A stretch of DNA of 64,000 bases from Tetragonia tetragonoides (lineage: Eukaryota > Streptophyta > Magnoliopsida > Caryophyllales > Aizoaceae): positions 21,647,001-21,711,000 of the forward strand of contig CM076146.1 of the NCBI GenBank assembly GCA_038025085.1, in the 5' to 3' direction. Positions 36,576-49,250 of the stretch are shown piece by piece. The notes under the pieces are model-generated. The model saw nothing but the letters and a program-made list of their open reading frames with translations, did not search any database and was not told the DNA's origin. The position numbers and the translations under genes were made by a program. How positions within the stretch are numbered: position 1 is the stretch's first letter; every line of letters begins with the position of its first letter.

Positions 36576-37609
36576 TAAACTACACCTAGGATGTTTACAA
36601 GTACAAACAAGCTTCAACTCAAGCTTTTGAATGTATTTACGCGTTTTAAAAGCTCATACGAATAGGGTGAAAGAGATTTGATTTCTTTTCTGTTGTATAT
36701 TAAGAGAAAGCACCCAAATGTTTTGTTTGCATTCTTTTGAGTATGAAACTACACCAAGAATGTGTTAAATTACAAACAAGCTTCAACTCAAGCTTTTGAA
36801 TGCATTTACGCGTTTTAAAAGCTCATACGAGTAGGGTGAAAGAGATTTGAGTTCTTTTGTGTTGTATATTAAGAGAAAGCATCCAAATACTTTGTTTGCA
36901 TTCATTTGAGTGTGGAACTATACCTAGGATGTTTACAGTTACAAACAAGCTTCAACTCAAGCTTTTGAATGTATTTACGCGTTTTAACAGCTCTTACGAC
37001 TAGGGTGATAGAAATTGAGTTCTTTTGTGTTGTATATTAAGAGAAAGCATCCAAATACTTTTTTTGCATTCATTTGAGTGTGAAACTACACCTAGGATGT
37101 TTACATTTACAAACAAGCTTCAACTCAGGCTTTTGAATTCATTTACGCGTTTTAAAAGCTTATACGAGTAGGGTAAAAGAGATTTGAGTTCTTTTGTGTT
37201 GTATAATAAAAGAAAGCATCCAAATAATTTGTTTGCATTCATTTGAGTGTTAAACTACACCTAGGATGTTTACAAGTACAAACAAGCTTCAACTCAAGCT
37301 TTTGAATGTATTTACGCGTTTTAAAAGCTCATACGAATAGGGTGAAAGAGATTTGATTTCTTTTCTGTTGTATATTAAGAGAAAGCACCCAAATGTTTTT
37401 TTTGCATTCTTTTGAGTATGAAACTACACCAAGAATGTGTTAAATTACAAACAAGCTTCAACTCAAGCTTTTGAATGCATTTACGCGTTTTAAAAGCTCA
37501 TACGAGTAGGGTGAAAGAGATTTGAGTTCTTTTGTGTTGTATATTAAGAGAAAGCATCCAAATACTTTGTTTGCATTCATTTGAGTGTTAAACTACACCT
37601 AGGATGTTT
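36576..37609 (+). repeat. Six monomers with two class C1 units
   Basis: Two C1 monomers ('ttttctgttg' plus 'cacccaaatg') lie near 36,712 and 37,387, four monomers apart. 'agtgttaaactac' and 'gctcatacgaatagg' recur with each, so this looks like a four-monomer (~675-bp) duplication. Both C1 monomers continue into 'aatgtgttaaattac'. Confidence 0.6.
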
Positions 37610-40553
37610 ACAAGTACAAACAAGTTTCAACTCAAGCTGTTAAATGAATTTACGCGTTTTAACAGCTCTTCCGACTAGGGTGATAGAAATTGAGTTCTTT
37701 TGTGTTGTACATTAAGAGAAAGCATCCAAATACTTTGTTTACATTCTTTTGAGTGTGAAACTACACCTACGATGTTTACAAGTACAAACAAGCTTCAACT
37801 CAAGCTTTTGAATGCATTGACGCGTTTTAACAGCTCTTACGACTAGGGTGATAGAATTTGAGTTCTTTTGTGTTGTACATTAAGAGAAAGCACCCAAATG
37901 TTTTGTTTGCATTCCATTTGAGTATGAAACTACACCAAGAATGTTTTAAAGTATAATCAAGCTTCAACTCAAGCTTCTGAATGCATTTACGCGTTTTAAA
38001 AGCTCATACGAGTAGGGTGAAAGAGATTTGAGTTCTTTTGTGTTGTATATTAAGAGAAAGCATCCAAGTAATTTGTTTCCATTCATTTAAGTGTGAAACT
38101 ACACATAGGATGTTTACAAGTACAAACAAGCTTCAACTCAAGCTTTTGAATGTATTTACGCGTTTGAAAAGCTCATACGAGTAGGGTGAAAGATTTTTGA
38201 GTTCTTTTGTGTTGTATATTAAGAGAAAGCATCCAAATACTTAGTTTGCATTCATTTGAGTATGAAACTACACCTAGGATGTTTACAGTTACAAACAAGC
38301 TTCAACTCATGCTTTTGAATTCATTTACGCGTTTTAAAAGCTCATACGAGTAGGGTAAAAGAGATTTGAGTTCTTTTGTGTTGTATAGTAAGAGAAAGCA
38401 TCCAAATACTTTGTGTGCATTCATTTGAGTGTGAAACTACACCTAGGATGTTTACAAGTACAAACAAGCTTCAACTCAAGCTTTTGAATGTATTTACGCG
38501 TTTTAAAAGCTCATACGAGTAGGGTGAAAGAGATTTGATTTCTTTTCTGTTGTATATTAAGAGAAAGCACCCAAATGTTTCGTTTGCATTCTTTTGAGTA
38601 TGAAACTATACAAAGAATGTGTTAAATTACAAACAAGCTTCAACTCAAGCTTTTGAATGCATTTACGTGTTTTAAAAGCTCATACGAGTAGGGTGAAAGA
38701 GATTTGAGTTCTTTTGTGTTGTATATTAAGAGAAAGCATCCAAATACTTTGTTTGCATTCATTTGAGTGTTAAACTACACCTAGGATGTTTACAAGTACA
38801 AACAAGTTTCAACTCAAGCTGTTAAATGAATTTACGCGTTTTAACAGCTCTTCCGACTAGGGTGATAGAAATTGAGTTCTTTTGTGTTGTATAATAAGAG
38901 AAAGCATCCAAATCCGTTGTTTGCATTCGTTTGAGTGTGAAACTACACCTAGGATGTTTACAGTTACAAACAAGTTTCAACTCATGCTTTTGAATTCATT
39001 TACGCGTTTTAAAAGCTCATACGAGTAGGGTGAAAGAGATTTGATTTCTTTTCTGTTGTATATTAAGAGAAAGCACCCAAATGTTTTGTTTGCATTCTTT
39101 TGAGTATGAAACTACACCAAGAATGTGTTAAATTACAAACAAGCTTCAACTCAAGCTTTTGAATGCATTTACGCGTTTTAAAAGCTCATACGAGTAGGGT
39201 GAAAGAGATTTGAGTTCTTTTGTGTTGTATATTAAGAGAAAGCATCCAAATACTTTGTTTGCATTCATTTGAGTGTGGAACTATACCTAGGATGTTTACA
39301 GTTACAAACAAGCTTCAACTCAAGCTTTTGAATGCATTTACGCGTTTTAAAAGCTCATACGAGTAGGGTGAAAGAGATTTGAGTTCTTTTGTGTTGTATA
39401 TTAAGAGAAAGCATCCAAATACTTTGTTTGCATTCATATGAATGTGTGAAACTACACCTTGGATGTTGACAAGTACAAACAAGCTTCAACTCATGCTTTT
39501 GAATGCATTTACGCGTTTTAAAAGCTCTTACGAGTAGGGTGAAAGAGATTTGAGTTCTTTTGTGTCGTATATTAAGAGAAAGTATCCAAATACTTTGTTT
39601 GCATTCATTTGAGTGTGAAACTACACCTAGGATTTTTACAAGTACAAACAAGCTTCAACTCAAGCTTTTGAATGCATTTACGCGTTTTAACAGCTCTTAC
39701 AACTAGGGTGATAGAATTTGAGTTCTTTTGTGTTGTACATTTAGAGAAAGCACCCAAATGTTTTGTTTGCATTCCATTTGAGTATGAAACTACACCAAGA
39801 ATGTTTTAAAGTATAATCAAGCTTCAACTCAAGCTTCTGAATGCATTTACGCGTTTTAAAAGCTCATACGAGTAGGGTGAAAGAGATTTGAGTTCTTTTG
39901 TGTCGTATATTAAGAGAAAGCATCCAAATACTTTGTTTGCATTCATTTGAGTGTGAAACTACACCTAGGATGTTTACAAGTACAAACAAGCTTCAACTCA
40001 AGCTGTTGAAGGAATTTACGCGTTTTAACAGCTCTTACGACTAGGGTGAAAGAGATTTGAGTTCTCTTGTGTTGTATATTAAGAGAAAGCATCCAAATAC
40101 TTTGTTTACATTCATTTGAGTGTGAAACTACACCAAGGATGTTTACAAGTACAAACAAGCTTCAACTCAAGCTTTTGATTGTATTTATGCATTTTAAAAG
40201 CTCATACCAATAGGGTGAAAGAGATTTGAGTTCTTTTGTGCTGTAGATTAAGAGAAAGCATCCAAATACTTTGTTTACATTCATTTGAGTGTGAAACTAC
40301 ACCTAGGATGTTTACAAGTACAAACAAGCTTCAACTCAAGCTTTTGATTGTATTTATGCATTTTAAAAGCTCATACGAGTAGGGTGAAAGAGATTTGAGT
40401 TGTTTTGTGTTGTTTAATATTAAGAGAAAGCATCCAAATACTTTGTTTCCATTCATTTAAGTGTGAAACTACACCTAGGATGTTTACAAGTACAAACAAG
40501 CTTCAACTCAAGCTTTTGAATGTATTTACGCGGTTTAAATGCTCATGCAAGTA

Positions 40554-40648
40554 GGGTGAAAGAGATGTGAGTTCTTTTGTGTTGTATACTAAGAGCTTCA
40601 ACTCAAGCTTTTGAATGTATTTACGCGTTTTAACAGCTCTTACGGCTA
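40554..40648 (+). repeat. 95-bp short monomer (second type), copy 3
   Basis: Joint identical to that at 26,523, preceded by 'gagatgtgagttc', a variant shared only with the copy at 45,517. Confidence 0.9.
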
Positions 40649-41611
40649 GGGTGACAGAAATTGAGTTGTTTTGTGTTGTATATTAAGAGAAAGCATCCAA
40701 ATACTTTGTTTGCATTCATTTGAGTGTGAAACTACACCTAGGATGTTAACAGTTAAAAACAAGCTTCAACTCAAGCTTTTGAATGTATTTACGCGTTTTA
40801 AAAGCTCATACGAGTAGGGTGAAAGAGATTTGAGTTCTTTTGTGTTGTATACTAAGAGAAAGCATCCAAATACTTTGTTTGCATTCATTTGAGTGTGAAA
40901 CTACACCTAGGATGTTTACAGGTACAAACAAGCTTCAACTCCAGCTGTTGAATGAATTTACGCGTTTAAACAGCTCTTACGGCTAGGGGGATAGAAATTG
41001 AGTTCTTTTGTGTTGTATATTAGGAGAAAGCATCCAAATCCTTTGTTTGCATTCATTTGAGTGTGAAACTACACCTAGGATGTTTACAGTTACAAACAAG
41101 CTTCAACTCATGCTTTTGAATTCATTTACGCGTTTTAAAAGCTCATACGAGTAGGGTGAAAGAGATTTGACTTCTTTTCTGTTGTATATTAAGAGAAAGC
41201 TCCCAGATGTTTTGTTTGCATTCTTTTGAGTATGAAACTACACCAAGAATGTGTTAAATTACAAACAAGGTTCAACTCAAGCTTTTGAATGCATTTACGC
41301 GTTTTAAAAGCTCATACGAGTAGGGTGAAAGAGATTGAGTTCTTTTGTGTTGTATATTAAGAGAAAGCATCCAAATACTTTGTTTGCATTCATTTGAGTG
41401 TGAAACTATACCTAGGATGTTTACAGTTACAAACAAGCTTCAACTCAAGCTTTTGAATGCATTTACGCGTTTTAAAAGCTCATACAAGTAGGGTGAAAGA
41501 GATTTGAGTTCTTTTGTGTTGTATATTAAGAGAACGCATCCAAATACTTCTTTTGCATTCATTTGAGTGTGAAACTACACCTAGGATGTTTACAAGTACA
41601 AACAAGCTTCA

Positions 41612-41650
41612 ACTCAAGCTGTTGAATGAATTTACACGTTTTGAGTTCTT
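41612..41650 (+). repeat. 31-bp deletion monomer, copy 2
   Basis: 'acacgttttgagttc' joint at about 41,642/41,643; the MluI site is changed to ACACGT, unlike the copy near 32,027. Confidence 0.85.
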
Positions 41651-44600
41651 TTGTGTTGTATATTAAGAGAAAGCATCCAAATACTTTGTTTGCTTTCATT
41701 TGAGTCTGAAACTACACCGAGAATGTTTACAAGTACAAACAAGCTTCAACTCAAGCTTTTGAATGTATTTACGCGTTTTAAAAGCTCATACGAGTAGGGT
41801 GAAAGAGATTTGAGTTCTTTTGTGTTGTATATTAAGAGAAAGCATCCAAATACTTTGTTTGCATTCATTTGAGTGTGAAACTATACCTAGGATGTTTACA
41901 GTTACAAACAAGCTTCAACTCAAGCTTTTGAATGCATTTACGCGTTTTAAAAGCTCATAAGAGTAGGGTGAAAGAGATTTGAGTTCTTTTGTGTTGTATA
42001 TTAAGAGAACGCATCCAAATACTTTTTTTGCATTCATTTGAGTGTGAAACTACACCTAGGATGTTTACAAGTACAAAAAAGTTTCAACTCAAGCTGTTAA
42101 ATGTATTTACGCGTTTTAACAGCTCTTCCGACTAGGGTGATAGAAATTGAGTTCTTTTGTGTTGTACATTAAGAGAAAGCATCCAAATACTTTGTTTACA
42201 TTCTTTTGAGTGTGAAACTACACCTACGATGTTTACAAGTACAAACAAGTTTCAACTCAAGCTGTTAAATGAATTTACGCGTTTTAACAGCTCTTCCGAC
42301 TAGGGTGATAGAAATTGAGTTCTTTTGTGTTGTACATTAAGAGAAAGCATCCAAATACTTTGTTTACATTCTTTTGAGTGTGAAACTACACCTACGATGT
42401 TTACAAGTACAAACAAGCTTCAACTCAAGCTTTTGAATGCATTGACGCGTTTTAACAGCTCTTACGACTAGGGTGATAGAATTTGAGTTCTTTTGTGTTG
42501 TACATTAAGAGAAAGCACCCAAATGTTTTGTTTGCATTCCATTTGAGTATGAAACTACACCAAGAATGTTTTAAAGTATAATCAAGCTTCAACTCAAGCT
42601 TCTGAATGCATTTACGCGTTTTAAAAGCTCATACGAGTAGGGTGAAAGAGATTTGAGTTCTTTTGTGTTGTATATTAAGAGAAAGCATCCAAGTAATTTG
42701 TTTCCATTCATTTAAGTGTGAAACTACACATAGGATGTTTACAAGTACAAACAAGCTTCAACTCAAGCTTTTGAATGTATTTACGCGTTTGAAAAGCTCA
42801 TACGAGTAGGGTGAAAGATTTTTGAGTTCTTTTGTGTTGTATATTAAGAGAAAGCATCCAAATACTTAGTTTGCATTCATTTGAGTATGAAACTACACCT
42901 AGGATGTTTACAGTTACAAACAAGCTTCAACTCATGCTTTTGAATTCATTTACGCGTTTTAAAAGCTCATACGAGTAGGGTAAAAGAGATTTGAGTTCTT
43001 TTGTGTTGTATAGTAAGAGAAAGCATCCAAATACTTTGTGTGCATTCATTTGAGTGTGAAACTACACCTAGGATGTTTACAAGTACAAACAAGCTTCAAC
43101 TCAAGCTTTTGAATGTATTTACGCGTTTTAAAAGCTCATACGAGTAGGGTGAAAGAGATTTGATTTCTTTTCTGTTGTATATTAAGAGAAAGCACCCAAA
43201 TGTTTCGTTTGCATTCTTTTGAGTATGAAACTATACAAAGAATGTGTTAAATTACAAACAAGCTTCAACTCAAGCTTTTGAATGCATTTACGTGTTTTAA
43301 AAGCTCATACGAGTAGGGTGAAAGAGATTTGAGTTCTTTTGTGTTGTATATTAAGAGAAAGCATCCAAATACTTTGTTTGCATTCATTTGAGTGTTAAAC
43401 TACACCTAGGATGTTTACAAGTACAAACAAGTTTCAACTCAAGCTGTTAAATGAATTTACGCGTTTTAACAGCTCTTCCGACTAGGGTGATAGAAATTGA
43501 GTTCTTTTGTGTTGTATAATAAGAGAAAGCATCCAAATCCGTTGTTTGCATTCGTTTGAGTGTGAAACTACACCTAGGATGTTTACAGTTACAAACAAGT
43601 TTCAACTCATGCTTTTGAATTCATTTACGCGTTTTAAAAGCTCATACGAGTAGGGTGAAAGAGATTTGATTTCTTTTCTGTTGTATATTAAGAGAAAGCA
43701 CCCAAATGTTTTGTTTGCATTCTTTTGAGTATGAAACTACACCAAGAATGTGTTAAATTACAAACAAGCTTCAACTCAAGCTTTTGAATGCATTTACGCG
43801 TTTTAAAAGCTCATACGAGTAGGGTGAAAGAGATTTGAGTTCTTTTGTGTTGTATATTAAGAGAAAGCATCCAAATACTTTGTTTGCATTCATTTGAGTG
43901 TGGAACTATACCTAGGATGTTTACAGTTACAAACAAGCTTCAACTCAAGCTTTTGAATGCATTTACGCGTTTTAAAAGCTCATACGAGTAGGGTGAAAGA
44001 GATTTGAGTTCTTTTGTGTTGTATATTAAGAGAAAGCATCCAAATACTTTGTTTGCATTCATTTTGAGTGTGAAACTACACCTAGGATGTTTACAAGTAC
44101 AAACAAGCTCCAACCCAAGCTGTTGAATGAATTTACGCGTTTTAACAGCTCTTACGACTAGGATGATAGAAATTGAATTCTTTTGTGTTGTATATTAAGA
44201 GAAAAAATCCAAATACTTTGTTTGCATTCATTTGAGTCTGAAACTACACCGAGGATGTTTACAAGTACAAACAAGCTTCAACTCAAGCTTTTGAATGTAT
44301 TTACGCGTTTTAAAAGCTCATACGAGTAGGGTGAAAGAGATTTGAGTTCTTTTGTGTTGTATATTTAGAGAAAGCATCCAAATACTTTGTTTGCATTCAT
44401 ATGAATGTGTGAAACTACACCTTGGATGTTGACAAGTACAAACAAGCTTCAACTCATGCTTTTGAATGCATTTACGCGTTTTAAAAGCTCTTACGAGTAG
44501 GGTGAAAGAGATTTGAGTTCTTTTGTGTCGTATATTAAGAGAAAGTATCCAAATACTTTGTTTGCATTCATTTGAGTGTGAAACTACACCTAGGATTTTT

Positions 44601-45516
44601 ACAAGTACAAACAAGCTTCAACTCAAGCTTTTGAATGCATTTACGCGTTTTAACAGCTCTTACAACTAGGGTGATAGAATTTGAGTTCTTTTGTGTTGTA
44701 CATTTAGAGAAAGCACCCAAATGTTTTGTTTGCATTCCATTTGAGTATGAAACTACACCAAGAATGTTTTAAAGTATAATCAAGCTTCAACTCAAGCTTC
44801 TGAATGCATTTACGCGTTTTAAAAGCTCATACGAGTAGGGTGAAAGAGATTTGAGTTCTTTTGTGTCGTATATTAAGAGAAAGCATCCAAATACTTTGTT
44901 TGCATTCATTTGAGTGTGAAACTACACCTAGGATGTTTACAAGTACAAACAAGCTTCAACTCAAGCTGTTGAAGGAATTTACGCGTTTTAACAGCTCTTA
45001 CGACTAGGGTGAAAGAGATTTGAGTTCTCTTGTGTTGTATATTAAGAGAAAGCATCCAAATACTTTGTTTACATTCATTTGAGTGTGAAACTACACCAAG
45101 GATGTTTACAAGTACAAACAAGCTTCAACTCAAGCTTTTGATTGTATTTATGCATTTTAAAAGCTCATACCAATAGGGTGAAAGAGATTTGAGTTCTTTT
45201 GTGCTGTAGATTAAGAGAAAGCATCCAAATACTTTGTTTACATTCATTTGAGTGTGAAACTACACCTAGGATGTTTACAAGTACAAACAAGCTTCAACTC
45301 AAGCTTTTGATTGTATTTATGCATTTTAAAAGCTCATACGAGTAGGGTGAAAGAGATTTGAGTTGTTTTGTGTTGTTTAATATTAAGAGAAAGCATCCAA
45401 ATACTTTGTTTCCATTCATTTAAGTGTGAAACTACACCTAGGATGTTTACAAGTACAAACAAGCTTCAACTCAAGCTTTTGAATGTATTTACGCGGTTTA
45501 AATGCTCATGCAAGTA

Positions 45517-45611
45517 GGGTGAAAGAGATGTGAGTTCTTTTGTGTTGTATACTAAGAGCTTCAACTCAAGCTTTTGAATGTATTTACGCGTTTTAACAGC
45601 TCTTACGGCTA
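45517..45611 (+). repeat. 95-bp short monomer (second type), copy 4
   Basis: Same joint, 4,963 bp after copy 3. Confidence 0.9.
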
Positions 45612-46236
45612 GGGTGACAGAAATTGAGTTGTTTTGTGTTGTATATTAAGAGAAAGCATCCAAATACTTTGTTTGCATTCATTTGAGTGTGAAACTACAC
45701 CTAGGATGTTAACAGTTACAAACAAGCTTCAACTCAAGCTTTTGAATGTATTTACGCGTTTTAAAAGCTCATACGAGTAGGGTGAAAGAGATTTGAGTTC
45801 TTTTGTGTTGTATACTAAGAGAAAGCATCCAAATACTTTGTTTGCATTCATTTGAGTGTGAAACTACACCTAGGATGTTTACAGGTACAAACAAGCTTCA
45901 ACTCCAGCTGTTGAATGAATTTACGCGTTTAAACAGCTCTTACGGCTAGGGGGATAGAAATTGAGTTCTTTTGTGTTGTATATTAGGAGAAAGCATCCAA
46001 ATCCTTTGTTTGCATTCATTTGAGTGTGAAACTACACCTAGGATGTTTACAGTTACAAACAAGCTTCAACTCATGCTTTTGAATTCATTTACGCGTTTTA
46101 AAAGCTCTTACGACTAGGGTGATAGAAATTGAGTTCTTTTGTGTTGTATATTAAGAGAACGCATCCAAATACTTCTTTTGCATTCATTTGAGTGTGAAAC
46201 TACACCTAGGATGTTTACAAGTACAAACAAGCTTCA

Positions 46237-46276
46237 ACTCAAGCTGTTGAATGAATTTACACGTTTTGAGTTCTTT
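46237..46276 (+). repeat. 31-bp deletion monomer, copy 3
   Basis: 'acacgttttgagttc' joint at about 46,267/46,268, with the same ACACGT change as copy 2, 4,625 bp earlier. Confidence 0.85.
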
Positions 46277-46859
46277 TGTGTTGTATATTAAGAGAAAGCA
46301 TCCAAATACTTTGTTTGCTTTCATTTGAGTCTGAAACTACACCGAGAATGTTTACAAGTACAAACAAGCTTCAACTCAAGCTTTTGAATGTATTTACGCG
46401 TTTTAAAAGCTCATACGAGTAGGGTGAAAGAGATTTGAGTTCTTTTGTGTTGTATATTAAGAGAAAGCATCCAAATACTTTGTTTGCATTCATTTGAGTG
46501 TGAAACTATACCTAGGATGTTTACAGTTACAAACAAGCTTCAACTCAAGCTTTTGAATGCATTTACGCGTTTTAAAAGCTCATAAGAGTAGGGTGAAAGA
46601 GATTTGAGTTCTTTTGTGTTGTATATTAAGAGAACGCATCCAAATACTTTTTTTGCATTCATTTGAGTGTGAAACTACACCTAGGATGTTTACAAGTACA
46701 AAAAAGTTTCAACTCAAGCTGTTAAATGTATTTACGCGTTTTAACAGCTCTTCCGACTAGGGTGATAGAAATTGAGTTCTTTTGTGTTGTACATTAAGAG
46801 AAAGCATCCAAATACTTTGTTTACATTCTTTTGAGTGTGAAACTACACCTACGATGTTT

Positions 46860-47340
46860 ACAAGTACAAACAAGCTTCAACTCAAGCTTTTGAATTCATT
46901 GACGCGTTTTAACAGCTCTTACGACTAGGGTGATAGAATTTGAGTTCTTTTGTGTTGTACATTAAGAGAAAGCACCCAAATGTTTTGTTTGCATTCCATT
47001 TGAGTATGAAACTACACCAAGAATGTTTTAAAGTATAATCAAGCTTCAACTCAAGCTTCTGAATGCATTTACGCGTTTTAAAAGCTCATACGAGTAGGGT
47101 GAAAGAGATTTGAGTTCTTTTGTGTTGTATATTAAGAGAAAGCATCCAAATAATTTGTTTCCATTCATTTAAGTGTGAAACTACACATAGGATGTTTACA
47201 AGTACAAACAAGCTTCAACTCAAGCTTTTGAATGTATTTACGCGTTTGAAAAGCTCATACGAGTAGGGTGAAAGTGATTTGAGTTCTTTTGTGTTGTCTA
47301 TTAAGAGAAAGCATCCAAATACTTGGTTTGCATTCATTTG
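46860..47340 (+). repeat. Partial third copy of the start of the ~4.6 kb unit
   Basis: 'cattgacgcgttttaac', class C2 and 'acacataggatg' follow in the same order as at about 42,400-42,880 (and 37,790-38,250). This copy has 'gaattcattgacg' and 'gtgtctattaag' as private variants. It breaks off near 47,345, where 'acaccaagaatgtg' of a class C1 monomer is joined directly to a normal front half. Confidence 0.75.
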
Positions 47341-49250
47341 AGTGTAAAACTACACCAAGAATGTGTTAATTTACAAACAAGCTTCAACTCAAGCTTTTGA
47401 ATGCATTTACGTGTTTTAAAAGCTCATACGAGTAGGGTGAAAGAGATTTGAGTTCTTTTGTGTTGTATATTAAGAGAAAGCATCCAAATACTTTGTTTGC
47501 ATTCATTTGAGTGTTAAACTACACCTAGGATGTTTACAAGTACAAACAAGTTTCAACTCAAGCTGTTAAATGAATTTACGCGTTTTAACAGCTCTTCCGA
47601 CTAGGGTGATAGAAATTGAGTTCTTTTGTGTTTTATAATAAGAGAAAGCATCCAAATCCTTTGTTTGCATTCATTTGAGTGTGAAACTACACCTAGGATG
47701 TTTACAGTTACAAACAAGTTTCAACTCATGCTTTTGAATTCATTTACGCGTTTTAAAAGCTCATACGACTAGGATGAAAGAGATTTGAGTTCTTTTGTGT
47801 TGTATAGTAAGAGAAAGCATCCAAATACTTTGTGTGCATTCATTTGAGTGTGAAACTACACCTAGGATGTTTACAGTTACAAACAAGTTTCAACTCATGC
47901 TTTTGAATTCATTTACGCGTTTTAAAAGCTCTTACGACTAGGATGAAAGAGATTTGAGTTCTTTTGTGTTGTATAGTAAGAGAAAGCATCCAAATACTTT
48001 GTGTGCATTCATTTGAGTGTGAAACTACACCTAGGATGTTTACAAGTACAAACAAGCTTCAACTCAAGCTTTTGAATGTATTTAGGCGTTTTAAAAGCTC
48101 ATACGAGTAGGATGAAAGAGATTTGAGTTCTTTTGTGTTGTATATTAAGAGAAAGCATCCAAATACTTTGTTTGCATTCATTTGAGTGTGAAACTACACC
48201 TAGGATGTTTACAAGTACAAACAAGCTCCAACTCAAGCTGTTGAATGAATTTACGCGTTTTAACAGCTCTTACGACTAGGGTGATAGAAATTGAGTTCTT
48301 TTGTGTCGTATATTAAGAGAAAGCATCCAAATACTTTGTTTGCATTCATTTGAGTGTGAAACTATACCTAGGATGTGTACAGTTACAAACAAGCTTCAAC
48401 TCAAGCTTTTGAATGGATTTACGCGTTTTAAAAGCTCATACGAGTAGGATGAAAGAGATTTGAGTTCTTTTGTGTTGTATATTAAGAGAAAGCATCCAAA
48501 TACTTTGTTTGCATTCTTTTGAGCATGAAACTATACCTAGGAGGTTTACAGTTACAAACAAGCTTCAACTCAAGCTTTTGAATGCATTTACGCGTTTTAA
48601 AAGCTCATACGAGTAGGATGAAAGAGATTTGAGTTCTTTTGTGTTGTATGTTAAGAGAAAGCATCCAAATACTTTGTTTGCATTCATTTGAGTGTGAAAC
48701 TATACCTAGGATGTTTACAGTTACAAACAAGCTTCAACTCAAGCGTTTGAATGCATTTACGCGTTTTAAAAGCTCATACGACTAGGATGAAAGAGATTTG
48801 AGTTCTTTTGTGTTGTATATTAAGAGAAAGCATCCAAATACTTTGTTTGCATTCATTTGAGTGTGAAACTACACCTAGGATGTTTACAAGTACAAACAAA
48901 CTTCAACTCAAGCTGTTGAATGAATTTACGCGTTTTAAAAGCTCAGACGAGTAGGGTGAAAGAGATTTGAGTTCTTTTGTGTTGTATATTTAGAGAAAGC
49001 ATCCAAATACTTTGTTTGCATTCATTTGAATGTGTGAAACTACACCTTGGATGTTTACAAGTACAAACAAGCTTCAACTCAAGCTGTTGAATGAAATTAC
49101 GTGTTTTTACAGCTCTTAAGGACTAGGGTGATAGAAATTGAGTTCTTTTGTGTTGTATATTAAAAGAAAGCATCCAAATACTTTGTTTGCATTCATTTGA
49201 GTCTGAAACTACACCGAGAATGTTTACAAGTACAAACAAGCTTCAACTCA
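47341..49250 (+). repeat. Mosaic block, partly repeated at 50,980-52,560 (offset ~3,638)
   Basis: 'gaatggatttacg' (48,411 and 52,049), 'aggaggtttac', 'tatgttaagag' and 'ctcaagcgtttg' (48,741 and 52,379) share offset 3,638. The pair around 47,700 and 47,870 is an adjacent duplicated monomer ('caagtttcaactcatgc' followed by 'cgactaggatg'). 'gctcttaaggactagg' at about 49,113 is a private variant. Confidence 0.72.

Larger units (their letters stand above)
37610..42234 (+). repeat. ~4.6 kb higher-order unit, copy 1
   Basis: Repeats at offset 4,625. Anchors are 'gctcttccgac', 'catccaagtaattt' (38,061 and 42,686), 'gaaagatttttgag', 'aaatgtttcgtttgc', 'aaatccgttg' (about 38,909 and 43,534), and, past two compensating length changes, 'gagaacgcatcc' (41,531 and 46,156). 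It holds about 27 monomers including the 95-bp and 31-bp-deleted ones. Compared with copy 2 it lacks two monomers near 39,380 and has two more near 41,147-41,485. Confidence 0.88.
42235..46859 (+). repeat. ~4.6 kb higher-order unit, copy 2
   Basis: Tandem second copy. From 42,235 to about 44,040 the offset is 4,625. From about 44,390 to 46,110 it is 4,963. After 46,125 it is 4,625 again. The unit thus gained 338 bp (two monomers carrying 'gctccaacccaagc' and 'gagaaaaaatcc') and lost 338 bp elsewhere (equivalent to 41,147-41,485), keeping total length unchanged. Its first monomer is nearly a duplicate of the one just upstream ('acctacgatg' at about 42,221 and 42,390). Confidence 0.87.
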
